Positions 1 through 6,478 of a stretch of DNA of 8,833 nt are shown here, in pieces. A program made the translations under genes and the position numbers. Source of the DNA: Bacteroidales bacterium (lineage in GTDB: Bacteria > Bacteroidota > Bacteroidia > Bacteroidales > JAOZVK01); assembly GCA_029938185.1 (NCBI GenBank), contig JAOZVK010000224.1:1-8833 (forward strand), given 5' to 3'. The notes beneath the pieces are model-generated. The model was not told where the DNA came from. It did not search any database and saw only the letters and a list, made by a program, of their open reading frames with translations. Numbering within the stretch: the stretch's first letter is position 1; every line of letters begins with the position of its first letter.

Positions 1-85
1 TCAAATTATTACATTTATAAACTTAAGCAATTTATGTCTTAATACACTAGCTCTTCTTCATTATACAATATGATAGCTTTTTAAT

Positions 86-113
86 TTTTAGCTTTTAACT
101 TTTAGTTTTTAAC
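86..113 (+). repeat. Tandem 14-bp T-rich repeat ahead of the ABC gene
   Basis: TTTTAGCTTTTAAC (86-99) is followed directly by TTTTAGTTTTTAAC (100-113), differing at one base, and ends five bases before the ABC start codon. Similar TTTTAAC-type runs are frequent in AT-rich Bacteroidota spacers. It occupies the place of a ribosome-binding region but contains no Shine-Dalgarno sequence. No function is assigned. Confidence 0.5.
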
Positions 114-118
114 ATAAT

Positions 119-1123
119 ATGCTTCAAATATCCGATTTATGTATTGGTTATAAATACAAAAAGACAAATAAAATAATTTTTTCTAAGATTAATATATCAG
201 CCAAAAGAGGAGAATTAATAGCTTTGCTTGGAGCAAATGGTGTTGGTAAAAGTACACTTATGAGAACAATGGCAAAATTGCAAACCTCGGTTTCAGGTAA
301 AATTTATATTGATAACAAAGATATTGGTTCATTTAATAGACATGAATTTGCAAAAAGTCTTAGTTTTGTTTCTACTGAACCTGTAAATATTGGAAATTTA
401 AGCGTATATGAGTTGGTTTCATTGGGCAGGTATCCATATACAAATTGGTTTTCAAATTTAAAAACAAGAGATAAAAAAATAATAAAAAATGCTTTATCAA
501 TTGTTGGTATTTTACACTTTTCGGATAAAAAAATCAATGAATTAAGCGATGGCGAAAAGCAAAAAGTAATGATTGCACGTTCGCTTGCTCAAGACACAAA
601 TATTATTATTCTTGATGAGCCTACTGCTTTTCTTGATATTGCAAATAAATATGAAATTGTTGAAATTTTAAATAGATTGACTAAAGATGAAAATAAAATT
701 GTTATTTTTTCGACTCATGACTTAAATATTGCTATAAAAGAAGTTGATAAAATATGGCTAATGAAAAATAAAAATATAATTGAAGGTGCACCTGAAGATA
801 TTGTTTTGGAAAATGGATTTTCTGATATTTTTGATTCTTCAAAAATTATATTTGACAATAAAACTGCTGATTTTAAGATTAACCGAAAGACTACTATTAA
901 GATTAATCTTGTTGGAAATAAAATTGAAAAAATTTGGACTGAAAAAGCTCTCGAACGCTTAGGTTTTAGAATAACTAATGAAAATGTTAATCTAAAATTA
1001 AAAATTATTAATAAAAACTCTAAAAATATGTGGATTTTGAGTTATTACACATTTGTAAAACGCTTTACATCGGTATACGAATTGCTGCTCGAATTAAAAA
1101 TTTACAAAAGTAATATATCGTAA
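119..1123 (+). CDS. FecE/BtuD-class ABC transporter ATP-binding protein
   Basis: This 334-residue protein is a cytoplasmic ATPase expected to power import of an iron-siderophore, heme or cobalamin-type substrate through a FecCD-like permease. Visible motifs, in order, are Walker A GANGVGKST (38-46), signature LSDGE (142-146), Walker B IIILDEP (162-168), a D-loop ending FLD (171-173) and the switch histidine H200 in FSTHDL. The SLGRYPYTNW stretch (101-110) is typical of the FecE/BtuD group. The usual Q-loop glutamine is absent; the matching place reads FVSTEP (83-88). After the roughly 240-residue ATPase core there is a lysine-rich extension of about 90 residues, common in Bacteroidota homologues from memory. 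ATG at 119 starts right at the conserved first strand (MLQISDLCIGY); no Shine-Dalgarno is visible. No permease or binding-protein gene follows, so the partner would lie upstream of the window or elsewhere, and the substrate cannot be read from the sequence. Confidence 0.93.
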   Translation: MLQISDLCIGYKYKKTNKIIFSKINISAKRGELIALLGANGVGKSTLMRTMAKLQTSVSGKIYIDNKDIGSFNRHEFAKSLSFVSTEPVNIGNLSVYELVSLGRYPYTNWFSNLKTRDKKIIKNALSIVGILHFSDKKINELSDGEKQKVMIARSLAQDTNIIILDEPTAFLDIANKYEIVEILNRLTKDENKIVIFSTHDLNIAIKEVDKIWLMKNKNIIEGAPEDIVLENGFSDIFDSSKIIFDNKTADFKINRKTTIKINLVGNKIEKIWTEKALERLGFRITNENVNLKLKIINKNSKNMWILSYYTFVKRFTSVYELLLELKIYKSNIS

Positions 1124-1289
1124 TTGTTGATAATTTTAAAGATGTTTATTTGTGGTTACATTTGTAATGTTTATTATTTATCGACTCTTTTCTATATAGT
1201 TTTGTTCAAAATTGACAATTATAAAACTTCGCTATCAAATTTATTTTTTACATTCTATCATTTATACATAAATGTTCACATTAGAAAAG

Positions 1290-1306
1290 AATAGGTGAAT
1301 ACCTTA
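1290..1306 (+). repeat. Degenerate copy of the AGGTCGAAGACCT repeat
   Basis: AATAGGTGAATACCTTA keeps the AATAGGT...ACCTTA frame of the dispersed repeat, with a shortened AGGT-GAAT-ACCT hairpin, and ACATTAG lies a little upstream as in the better copies. The rest of the element is not recognisable, so this may be an old copy or chance similarity. Confidence 0.35.
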
Positions 1307-1591
1307 AATACCTAATATGTTGATTAATAGCGAGTTCCGAAAGTGTTAGGATGGAGTTTTTTATAATAATATATTTTGAATAAATATAAAAGCTTGATAA
1401 ATAAGCACTTAAAGTTTATAATGGATTTTCCTAAAGGCGATGAGAATTGATTGTATAAATATAATTTAGGAAGAATATAATTAGTACCAAATAAAAAAAA
1501 ATATAGTTAATTAGAATGCTTCTAATATAGGTATTCATAAACAAATTTTTTGCATTTTAATTGACTGGAAATCAAAAATATTGAATTATTT

Positions 1592-1642
1592 TTGGCATAA
1601 AAAATATAAGACTTGGGGAGTCAATAAATATCGGTATGCCAA
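1592..1642. other. Multi-helix imperfect stem-loop
   Basis: Outer arms TTGGCATA (1592-1599) and TATGCCAA (1635-1642) are perfectly complementary. Inside them GACT (1610-1613) and AGTC (1619-1622) close a TGGGG loop, and ATAT blocks between the two helices can also pair. Read on the minus strand it lies about 90 nt past the SpoIIE stop codon, so a 3'-end or terminator role is possible, although no uridine tract follows. A decayed mobile element is another option. Confidence 0.4.
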
Positions 1643-1665
1643 TATGTCATTATGCGATTTGAATA

Positions 1666-1731
1666 TGTTATAAAATAATATAACATTGAATTTAGAAGAA
1701 ACAGAGCTGTTTGTTATAAAATAATATAACA
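1666..1731. repeat. Twin 20-bp palindromic direct repeats
   Basis: The 20-mer TGTTATAAAATAATATAACA occurs twice without a mismatch, at 1666-1685 and 1712-1731. Each copy is a hairpin with arms TGTTATA and TATAACA around AAATAA, and the centres are 46 bp apart. The second copy directly abuts the SpoIIE stop codon, so on the minus strand the mRNA would carry two identical hairpins just after translation ends. They may protect or end the transcript, or be tandem binding sites for a dimeric protein; the sequence does not decide between these. Confidence 0.75.
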
Positions 1732-3966
1732 CTAATTTTCATCACCCAGTTTCATTCCAATAACTAATATGTCATCAATTTGCTCAGTCATTTTTTGGAA
1801 TCTATTTGCATCGTCAATCCATTTGTCTAAGGTTTCATTAATAATCATTTTTTGAATTTCAAATGGTTGTTTATGGTTATCAAAAAGTAAGTTTCTGAAT
1901 CTTTTTCTCATAAATTTTTGTTTGTATCTTCCTCCAAACTGGTCTTGAAAACCATCAGAGAATATATATAAGTATGTTGGTTTGTCAATATTAATAATGT
2001 GTTTTGAAAACAGTTTTTTATGAACTTTTTTTGACCCGCCAATAGCCATAATATCACCTTTGATTTGAAACATAGTATTATCTTGAATATATACTAATGG
2101 GTTTTTGGCTCCTGCAAATTCTAATTGTTTTTTTTCTTTATCAATAACACACAATGCCATATCCATTCCGTCTCTACTATCAGTATGGTCTTGATTTAGC
2201 GAAACTCTTATATCTTTATTCAATTCATTTAATATTTTATCAGCTTCATATATTTTTTGAGTGTGAACTATTTGATTTAGATATGTATTTCCAATCATTG
2301 ACATAAAAGCTCCAGGAACACCATGACCAGTACAATCAATAGCTGCAACAATAATTTTATTTTGGTTTTTCAGTTCAGTAAACCAATAAAAATCACCACT
2401 AACAATTTCTTTCGGTCTAAAGAAAAGAAATGAATCAGGAATACTAATTTTCAATTGCTCAATTTTTGGTAACATTGCAGATTGTATTCTACTTGCATAA
2501 TTGATACTGCCAGTAATATTTTTATTTATACGATGTATTTGAATGTTGGTTTTAGTGATTTCTTCTTTTTGTTTTTCTAATGTTTGATTTGCTGATGATA
2601 AGTATTCTTTCTGAGCCATGATTTCTTCCTTTTGAATGTTGATTTCTTCATTTTTTGATTTAAGGATTCTATTATCTTTTTTTCTTATCATACTATTTCT
2701 ATAGTAATATAAGGCAAATATTAATATTAATCCAATTCCAATGAATAAACCATAGGTTCTTGTTTTTGCTTTGCCAAGTTCTGCTTCATTTATTCTTTGA
2801 TCTTTTAGTAATATCTCTATTTGGTTTTGTTGTTTTTGTATTTTCAAACTAGTAATCATTTCAGAATACTGAGTATTTTCTTTTGATTTTGCAATAGAGT
2901 CTTTAATCTCGGAAAATCTTACAAGGCTATTAAATGCTAATTTTATGTTTGAACGATTTTCGAATGATTTAGATAAAAAGAAATATGATTCTTTTTTGTT
3001 TTCAAGATTTTTACTACTCATATTTGATATGGATAGAGATTTATTTGCAAACTCAATAGTTTTTCTATAATTTTCTAATTCAAAATAAATGGCTGCAATT
3101 TTGTTGAAAAGTTGTGCTATTTTAGATTTTCTTTCAAGATCCTGATTAATTATTAATGCTTTATTATAATTAATTCTGGCATTAACATAGTCCTCATCTT
3201 CAAAATAAACATCTCCAAGCATTAGGTAGGATTCTGCTACAGAGGTTTCATTTTTTTTTATCTTATATCCAATCAATGCTTCTCTAAGGTTTGATATTGC
3301 ATGTTCTGTTTCTTCAACATTAATATATATCCTTGCAATTAATTTGTGCGACTCGGCAACTAAATCCAATCTATATTTTTCTTTTCGTATTAATAACGAT
3401 TTGTTGAATTGAATCAAGGCACTATCTTCTAAGTCATTCATCATATACACAATACCTTTTTTATCTAGTACAAATGATAACCCTATTTGATCATTTATTG
3501 AAGAGAATATATTGTAAGCTTTATCATAATAATCAGAAGAAAACTCTATATTACCTTGTTCAAAATATGAATTTCCAATACCTATGTAACTGTAAGCTAT
3601 TTTGTTTGATTTGTTATGTGAATTGAATATTGCTTTGGCTTTGGAGTAATAATCCATAGCAAGGTAATAAACTTTTCTTTTAAAATAATCATTAGCTAGT
3701 GTATAGTACATATCTGCTATCTGGATACTATCTTGAGTTTTTTGAGCAATTTGTAGGGCTTCGGCTAAATATTCTGTTGCAATTATTGGTTTACTAAATT
3801 GGGTTTTATCATATAGTTTTTTCAATATATTTATAACTGTAGTATCTTCTCTTTTCTCTGTATTATATTTTTCAAGTATTTTTTTAAGACTATCAAGTTC
3901 ATTTTGAGCATATGAAAATGTTGGTAATAGTAATGTGAATATAATAATTAGTATATATTTATTCAT
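1732..3966 (-). CDS. TPR-repeat, membrane-anchored SpoIIE-type serine phosphatase
   Basis: This 744-residue protein is probably a sensor that dephosphorylates a regulator such as an anti-anti-sigma (STAS) protein; that target is family knowledge, not visible here. Residues 1-21 form a signal peptide ending SYAQ. About 60-350 contain tandem TPR units (for example YFKRKVYYLAMDYYSKA, 94-110, and YFELENYRKTIEFANKS, 294-310), placed outside the membrane. A transmembrane helix (about 404-423) is followed by a coiled coil (about 430-480) and a cytoplasmic PP2C/SpoIIE domain (about 484-740). Metal-binding acidic motifs are intact: VSGDFYW (D525), AAIDCTGHGVPGAFMS (D544), FSDGFQD (D671) and IDDILVIG (731-732). 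The length is normal for this Bacteroidota architecture. The start is set by the signal peptide. No sigma-factor, STAS or kinase gene is adjacent, so it appears to be transcribed alone. Confidence 0.93.
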   Translation of the reverse strand: MNKYILIIIFTLLLPTFSYAQNELDSLKKILEKYNTEKREDTTVINILKKLYDKTQFSKPIIATEYLAEALQIAQKTQDSIQIADMYYTLANDYFKRKVYYLAMDYYSKAKAIFNSHNKSNKIAYSYIGIGNSYFEQGNIEFSSDYYDKAYNIFSSINDQIGLSFVLDKKGIVYMMNDLEDSALIQFNKSLLIRKEKYRLDLVAESHKLIARIYINVEETEHAISNLREALIGYKIKKNETSVAESYLMLGDVYFEDEDYVNARINYNKALIINQDLERKSKIAQLFNKIAAIYFELENYRKTIEFANKSLSISNMSSKNLENKKESYFFLSKSFENRSNIKLAFNSLVRFSEIKDSIAKSKENTQYSEMITSLKIQKQQNQIEILLKDQRINEAELGKAKTRTYGLFIGIGLILIFALYYYRNSMIRKKDNRILKSKNEEINIQKEEIMAQKEYLSSANQTLEKQKEEITKTNIQIHRINKNITGSINYASRIQSAMLPKIEQLKISIPDSFLFFRPKEIVSGDFYWFTELKNQNKIIVAAIDCTGHGVPGAFMSMIGNTYLNQIVHTQKIYEADKILNELNKDIRVSLNQDHTDSRDGMDMALCVIDKEKKQLEFAGAKNPLVYIQDNTMFQIKGDIMAIGGSKKVHKKLFSKHIINIDKPTYLYIFSDGFQDQFGGRYKQKFMRKRFRNLLFDNHKQPFEIQKMIINETLDKWIDDANRFQKMTEQIDDILVIGMKLGDEN

Positions 3967-4286
3967 TCTTCGAAAATTTATAAATTTGTTTATATTTTAA
4001 TATTGGTAAGTCTCCATACAGTAATTTTGGCTATCTGTTATAAAGTTTGTTTTTTTGATATTTAAAAAACAAATCATGTGATAATCAATATTAAATAGGT
4101 TGATGACTTTATATTTGTTTTATCAAGTTTATACTACATATATCTTGCCATTAAATCATGCATTATAAGTCTGTAAATATGCACACATAGACAAGTTTTT
4201 TTTATTTTAAGTAAATCTTATTTTTCGAAAAAACAAAATATTAGATATTAAGTGTATACAACGAATAATAGCTTGAATATTAATTA
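3967..4286. other. Intergenic region upstream of the SpoIIE gene
   Basis: This 320-bp AT-rich spacer lies between two leftward genes and must contain the SpoIIE promoter, though no clear -33/-7 pair was found. It contains a degenerate copy of the dispersed repeat (4018-4111) and a 12-bp self-complementary TTTTTCGAAAAA (4221-4232) about 55 bp past the end of the GRAM-like gene, a weak candidate for its transcript end. No coding sequence is seen. Confidence 0.5.
4018..4111 (+). repeat. Degenerate copy of the 94-bp dispersed repeat
   Basis: CAATATTAAATAGGTTGATGACTTTA does not fit within 20 bases as one block but lies at 4086-4111; its parts ATTAAATAGGT (4090-4100) and GACTTTA (4105-4111) match the right end of the family with a few transitions. 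ATGTGAT just upstream resembles ATGTGTAAG of the copy at 7825-7918. Counting 94 bp back gives ACAGTAATTTTGGC (from 4018), a poor but position-correct match to the left end ACAAAAGTTTTTC. The right end is fairly sure and the left end tentative. Confidence 0.45.
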
Positions 4287-4595
4287 TTAAATTAATTTGT
4301 CTATTTCATTTTTCCATTGTTTTTTTTTCCAGAGAACAAATTGTTCAATTTTTCCATTTTTTAAATGAATTTTTAAGCCATTAGGTACAACAAAAAAAGT
4401 TCTGCAATATATTGTCTTTTTAATATTTTTTAGTGGTATATTCAATTCGTGATTATTAAAATTAATATTATGTGATTTGTAAAACAGTCTTTCGTTTGTT
4501 AAATATAATTGACCTCCTACAGATTCAATTCCAACAAAGTGATTTGCTGCTCCTTGTTTTATAACAAATTCATTATTGTTATGATTTATTTTCAT
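4287..4595 (-). CDS. Small GRAM/PH-like domain protein
   Basis: This is a soluble 102-residue protein with no signal peptide or membrane segment. From about residue 24 it reads as a single GRAM-like, PH-fold domain: GGQLYLTNERLFYKSH (28-43) is the characteristic G-x-L-x-L-T-N-x-R-L-hydrophobic strand pair. It is followed by LNIPLKNIKK (51-60) and the strand-turn NGLKIHLKNGKIEQFVLWK (72-90), then a short helix WKNEIDKLI. GRAM domains usually bind lipids or act as protein-interaction modules; no partner or ligand can be read here. The frame stays open upstream to a TTG at 4619. I choose ATG at 4595 because MKINHNNNEF starts just before the domain and the extra eight codons overlap a TACAAT repeat run. 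It appears to be a single-gene unit. Confidence 0.75.
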   Translation of the reverse strand: MKINHNNNEFVIKQGAANHFVGIESVGGQLYLTNERLFYKSHNINFNNHELNIPLKNIKKTIYCRTFFVVPNGLKIHLKNGKIEQFVLWKKKQWKNEIDKLI

Positions 4596-4610
4596 TTTAT
4601 TATACTTTAA

Positions 4611-4644
4611 ATGGTACAATTATTCAATGATACAATGGTACAAT
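4611..4644. repeat. Three ATGRTACAAT repeats upstream of the GRAM-like gene
   Basis: ATGGTACAAT (4611-4620), ATGATACAAT (4627-4636) and ATGGTACAAT (4635-4644) lie 16 to 50 bp ahead of the chosen start of the leftward GRAM-like gene. The second and third overlap by two bases. They occupy the promoter or leader region and could be an operator or a short-repeat expansion. No regulator is suggested by the context. Confidence 0.5.
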
Positions 4645-4680
4645 ACTTTGATTAATAATTGATAACAGTTTAGAGTATAG

Positions 4681-4716
4681 TAAGGTATTTGACCTATTTA
4701 ATGTGGCGTACTCATC
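4681..4716 (-). repeat. Dispersed repeat, outer left arm of the cluster
   Basis: TAAGGTATTTGACCTATTTA followed by ATGTGGCGTACTCATC is the right end of the repeat family read on the minus strand. It matches the complement of 5011-5046 at 28 of 36 positions. In its mini-hairpin the outer AGGT/ACCT pairs are kept while the innermost pair is lost. The opposite end of this copy, expected near 4775, is not recognisable. Confidence 0.7.
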
Positions 4717-4812
4717 TTTACAAACTACAGTGTACGAATATCAGCTAATTTTAGCTTTACAAAGAGCTTACACATTTTATATTGGTGTGTTTAAATTTTT
4801 TAGATAGAAATA

Positions 4813-4927
4813 TAAGGTCTTCGACCTATTTATAGTTGCTTATGCGTTAGTACAAATGTAATTTAATCAGAAAGTTATGAATAAATTGTCTACTAATGCG
4901 TGAGCAACTAATAGGTCGAAAACCTTA
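4813..4927. repeat. Foldback copy of the dispersed repeat with ~37-bp inverted arms
   Basis: The left arm (4813-4852) starts TAAGGTCTTCGACCTAT and the right arm (4891-4927) ends ATAGGTCGAAAACCTTA. They are complementary at 33 of 37 positions with one 3-nt gap. Three of the four mismatches become G-U pairs in RNA from the plus strand, so the stem would be almost continuous, with a loop of 38 nt (4853-4890). It may be two half-elements joined head to head or a palindromic variant of the family. Confidence 0.8.
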
Positions 4928-4952
4928 GTTGTAATATATTTTAAGTACTCTG

Positions 4953-5046
4953 ACAAAAGTTTTTCAACATTTATATTTTGTTAAATTGCAAACTGTCAGT
5001 GTATTAATAGAATGAGTAAGCAACATTAAATAAGTTGAAGATCTTA
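4953..5046 (+). repeat. Full-length 94-bp dispersed repeat (copy A)
   Basis: It runs from the left end ACAAAAGTTTTTCAACA (4953-4969) to the right end ATTAAATAAGTTGAAGATCTTA, whose last 12 bases are TTGAAGATCTTA (5035-5046). The interior block GTAAGCAACATTAAATAA (5017-5034) is well conserved with copies B and C. Its mini-hairpin has decayed by transitions. Confidence 0.75.
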
Positions 5047-5059
5047 AGTAGGTCGATAT

Positions 5060-5084
5060 ATAAAAACAACACTTTTGTTTTTAT
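5060..5084. terminator. Hairpin downstream of the DUF62-ABM operon
   Basis: ATAAAAACAA (5060-5069) and TTGTTTTTAT (5075-5084) form a perfect 10-bp stem around CACTT. On the minus strand it lies about 75 nt past the stop codon of the ABM-like gene, and the 3' side of its stem is U-rich, but no separate U-tract follows. It is a plausible but weak transcript end. Confidence 0.35.
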
Positions 5085-5158
5085 TATTATGCTGTTTATC
5101 AAGCGTAAGCAAAATTGTTAATTATCCATTGTTCATTGTTAATTACTTATATAGTTTT

Positions 5159-5446
5159 TTATATAATTTTATTAAAAGACCAAGCTTCTGGTTTTTCCAT
5201 AAACCATTGCTTGGTTTTTGACCATGTTTTTATAAAAAATTCAGACTTCCTATATTTATTAAGATATTCCTCTGACTTCCAATAACTATATGTAAAAAAA
5301 ACATTATCATTGTGAATATCATTAAGAATTTCGACATGTTCACATCCATCAAAACTACGAATTACATTTACTACATTTTTTACGAATTCTTTAAATTCAT
5401 TTTTTGAAGAATCCTTGAATGTCATTTTCACTATCCGTGTTATCAT
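5159..5446 (-). CDS. Small antibiotic-biosynthesis-monooxygenase (ABM) fold protein
   Basis: This 95-residue soluble protein has the dimeric ferredoxin-like ABM fold. The opening MITRIVKMTF is its first strand. NDNVFFTYSYWKSEEYLNKY (47-66) is the typical strand plus W-x-S-x-E helix start, followed by SEFFIKTWSKTKQWFMEKPEAWSF (68-91), where the F-F-x-x-T-W and KPEAWS pattern recurs in Bacteroidota members from memory. ABM proteins include heme-degrading and quinol oxygenases and many of unknown role; no catalytic residue here identifies a substrate. The ATG at 5446 is preferred over Met8 because residues 1-7 belong to the fold. This places its first 50 bp inside the 3' end of the DUF62-like gene, in another frame, implying co-transcription and probably translational coupling. 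Confidence 0.85.
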   Translation of the reverse strand: MITRIVKMTFKDSSKNEFKEFVKNVVNVIRSFDGCEHVEILNDIHNDNVFFTYSYWKSEEYLNKYRKSEFFIKTWSKTKQWFMEKPEAWSFNKII

Positions 5447-6218
5447 AAAATTTTATTCGTATTGTTGAGTTTATATTTAAACCAAATAGTTCTGCAGCTT
5501 TTCCTTTGCGTATTGCAATTTCCATTAGATTTATTGAATTAAATATCGCAACAAGTTCACCTTCTGCTACATTATTAAAATGGTCGCTTATTTCGTTAAT
5601 TCTATTGCGATTGCTTTGAACATATATTGTAAAGTTTCTATTTTTTCTAACTCTGTTAAATAAGTCTACCGAAATATTTGTAAAAATATTTTTGTATGAA
5701 TCAATATATATTACACTTCCTAAAATAACTGAGTCTTCAATAACTGGTGATAATGCCAATTGCCTTTTAAATTTTTTCTGAATAGAACCAATTTCTTTAA
5801 GTTTTTTTCCTTTAATAATATCTTCGGCAACTTTTACAAAAATTTTTATCTCAGGAAAACTATGTAATTCATTTTCTATTTTTCTAATTTTTATTATTTT
5901 AGATACAGGCTTATCAAAAATTAAATCAAAAATACCATTGTCAGCTCCTATGAAATATTGATTATCTGCTTCGACTAATAAGTGAGCCTGCTGTTTATCG
6001 GCAATACTATTAACAGCAATTATATGTATTGTACCGTCAGGGAAATTTTTGTATGTATTGCGTAGTATAAAACCTGCTTGTCCAACATTAAACAATGTTA
6101 CTCTGTGAGTTATATCTATAATATTGGCATTAGGACAATTTCTAAGTATTTGTCCTTTTACAGCACCTATATAGAAATCATCAGAATTCCAATCACTTAT
6201 TAAAGTTATTATAGACAT
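5397..6218 (-). CDS. SAM hydroxide adenosyltransferase-like (DUF62) protein, divergent
   Basis: This 273-residue cytoplasmic protein has the two-domain layout of the SAM hydroxide adenosyltransferase, chlorinase and fluorinase superfamily, whose hydrolase members split S-adenosylmethionine to adenosine and methionine. The N-terminal domain shows ITLISDWNSDDFYIGAVKG (4-22), IIDITHRV (33-40), the GTIHIIAVNS strand (62-71) and YFIGADNGIFDL (88-99). The C-terminal domain shows GSVIYIDSYKNIFTNIS (167-183) and AEGELVAIFNS (218-228) with EIAIRKGKAAELFGL (233-247). The Asp-Arg-His triad described for the archaeal hydrolase seems absent: the VDPGVG place reads VNSIADK and the FHGRD place reads FPEIK. 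It may be a Bacteroidota subfamily with altered activity, so the reaction is not assured. Its 3' end overlaps the ABM-like gene; phoH lies divergently upstream. Confidence 0.88.
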   Translation of the reverse strand: MSIITLISDWNSDDFYIGAVKGQILRNCPNANIIDITHRVTLFNVGQAGFILRNTYKNFPDGTIHIIAVNSIADKQQAHLLVEADNQYFIGADNGIFDLIFDKPVSKIIKIRKIENELHSFPEIKIFVKVAEDIIKGKKLKEIGSIQKKFKRQLALSPVIEDSVILGSVIYIDSYKNIFTNISVDLFNRVRKNRNFTIYVQSNRNRINEISDHFNNVAEGELVAIFNSINLMEIAIRKGKAAELFGLNINSTIRIKFYDNTDSENDIQGFFKK

Positions 6219-6287
6219 ATATTTACTTATTGGCTTATTTTAAGTTATTTAAAAATTTGACTCTTCGAGCCTTTTACCTTACTTACC

Positions 6288-6382
6288 TAAGGTTTTCGAC
6301 TTATTTAATATTGCTTTACGCATTATATTAATATTCTAACAATATGCAATTTAATAAAAAATAATTGTCGAAAAACTTTTGT
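6288..6382 (-). repeat. Full-length 95-bp dispersed repeat (copy B)
   Basis: On the minus strand it starts ACAAAAGTTTTTCGACA (6382 to 6366) and ends TAAGTCGAAAACCTTA (6303 to 6288). The interior GCGTAAAGCAATATTAAAT matches copies A and C with one inserted base. Both ends contain GAC next to a TTTTCG or CGAAAA tract, so the terminal inverted symmetry is clearest in this copy. Confidence 0.75.
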
Positions 6383-6478
6383 GAGACTACTTATAAATAT
6401 TTTTACGATATTTTATTATAAATTAATTAAAAAGCAAAAAAATTGTATGTAAACAATCTCCATAAACCACAAATTATA

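Larger units (their letters stand above)
1124..1731. other. Intergenic region without a convincing gene
   Basis: This 608-bp spacer lies between the convergent ABC and SpoIIE genes. No reading frame in it gives a recognisable protein. It holds a weak hairpin ACATT-TGT-AATGT (1158-1170) that could help end ABC transcription, a degenerate copy of the AGGTCGAAGACCT repeat near 1290, and a small hairpin TTAGAA-TGC-TTCTAA (1511-1525). It also holds the larger stem-loop at 1592-1642 and the twin palindromes at 1666-1731. The stretch around 1330-1355 is less AT-rich than its surroundings, which could mark a decayed gene or insertion, but I cannot identify it. Confidence 0.6.
4596..5158. other. Repeat-filled intergenic region
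   Basis: This 563-bp spacer between two leftward genes has no recognisable coding sequence. Most of it, 4681-5046, is a cluster of the dispersed repeat in opposing orientations. Past the cluster lie an AGTAGGTCGATAT fragment (5048-5060), a 10-bp hairpin (5060-5084), a GCGTAAGCAA fragment like the repeat interior (5103-5112), and two ATTGTTAATTA copies (5114-5124 and 5135-5145). The region appears to be a preferred landing site for repeats. Confidence 0.65.

Noticed and set aside
304..537. Open frame on the minus strand inside the ABC gene
   Set aside because: It is antisense to the Walker A to signature region of a clear ABC ATPase and encodes nothing recognisable.
780..962. Open frame on the plus strand inside the ABC gene
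   Set aside because: Its leucine/isoleucine-rich product arises from AT-rich codons of the ABC gene read in another frame.
1370..1450. Short open stretch ending in MDFPKGDEN before a stop
   Set aside because: It is only about 26 codons, has stops just upstream, and matches no family I know. The GDEN ending shared with the SpoIIE protein is probably chance.
4596..4619. Extension of the GRAM-like gene to a TTG start
   Set aside because: The added residues lie outside the domain and overlap a short DNA repeat; an ATG is available at 4595.
4743..4756. Palindrome AGCTAATTTTAGCT as an operator
   Set aside because: A 6-bp stem is expected by chance in such AT-rich sequence, and it is far from any start codon.
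4681..5046. CRISPR-like array
   Set aside because: Repeats alternate in orientation, spacing is irregular and no cas gene is present.
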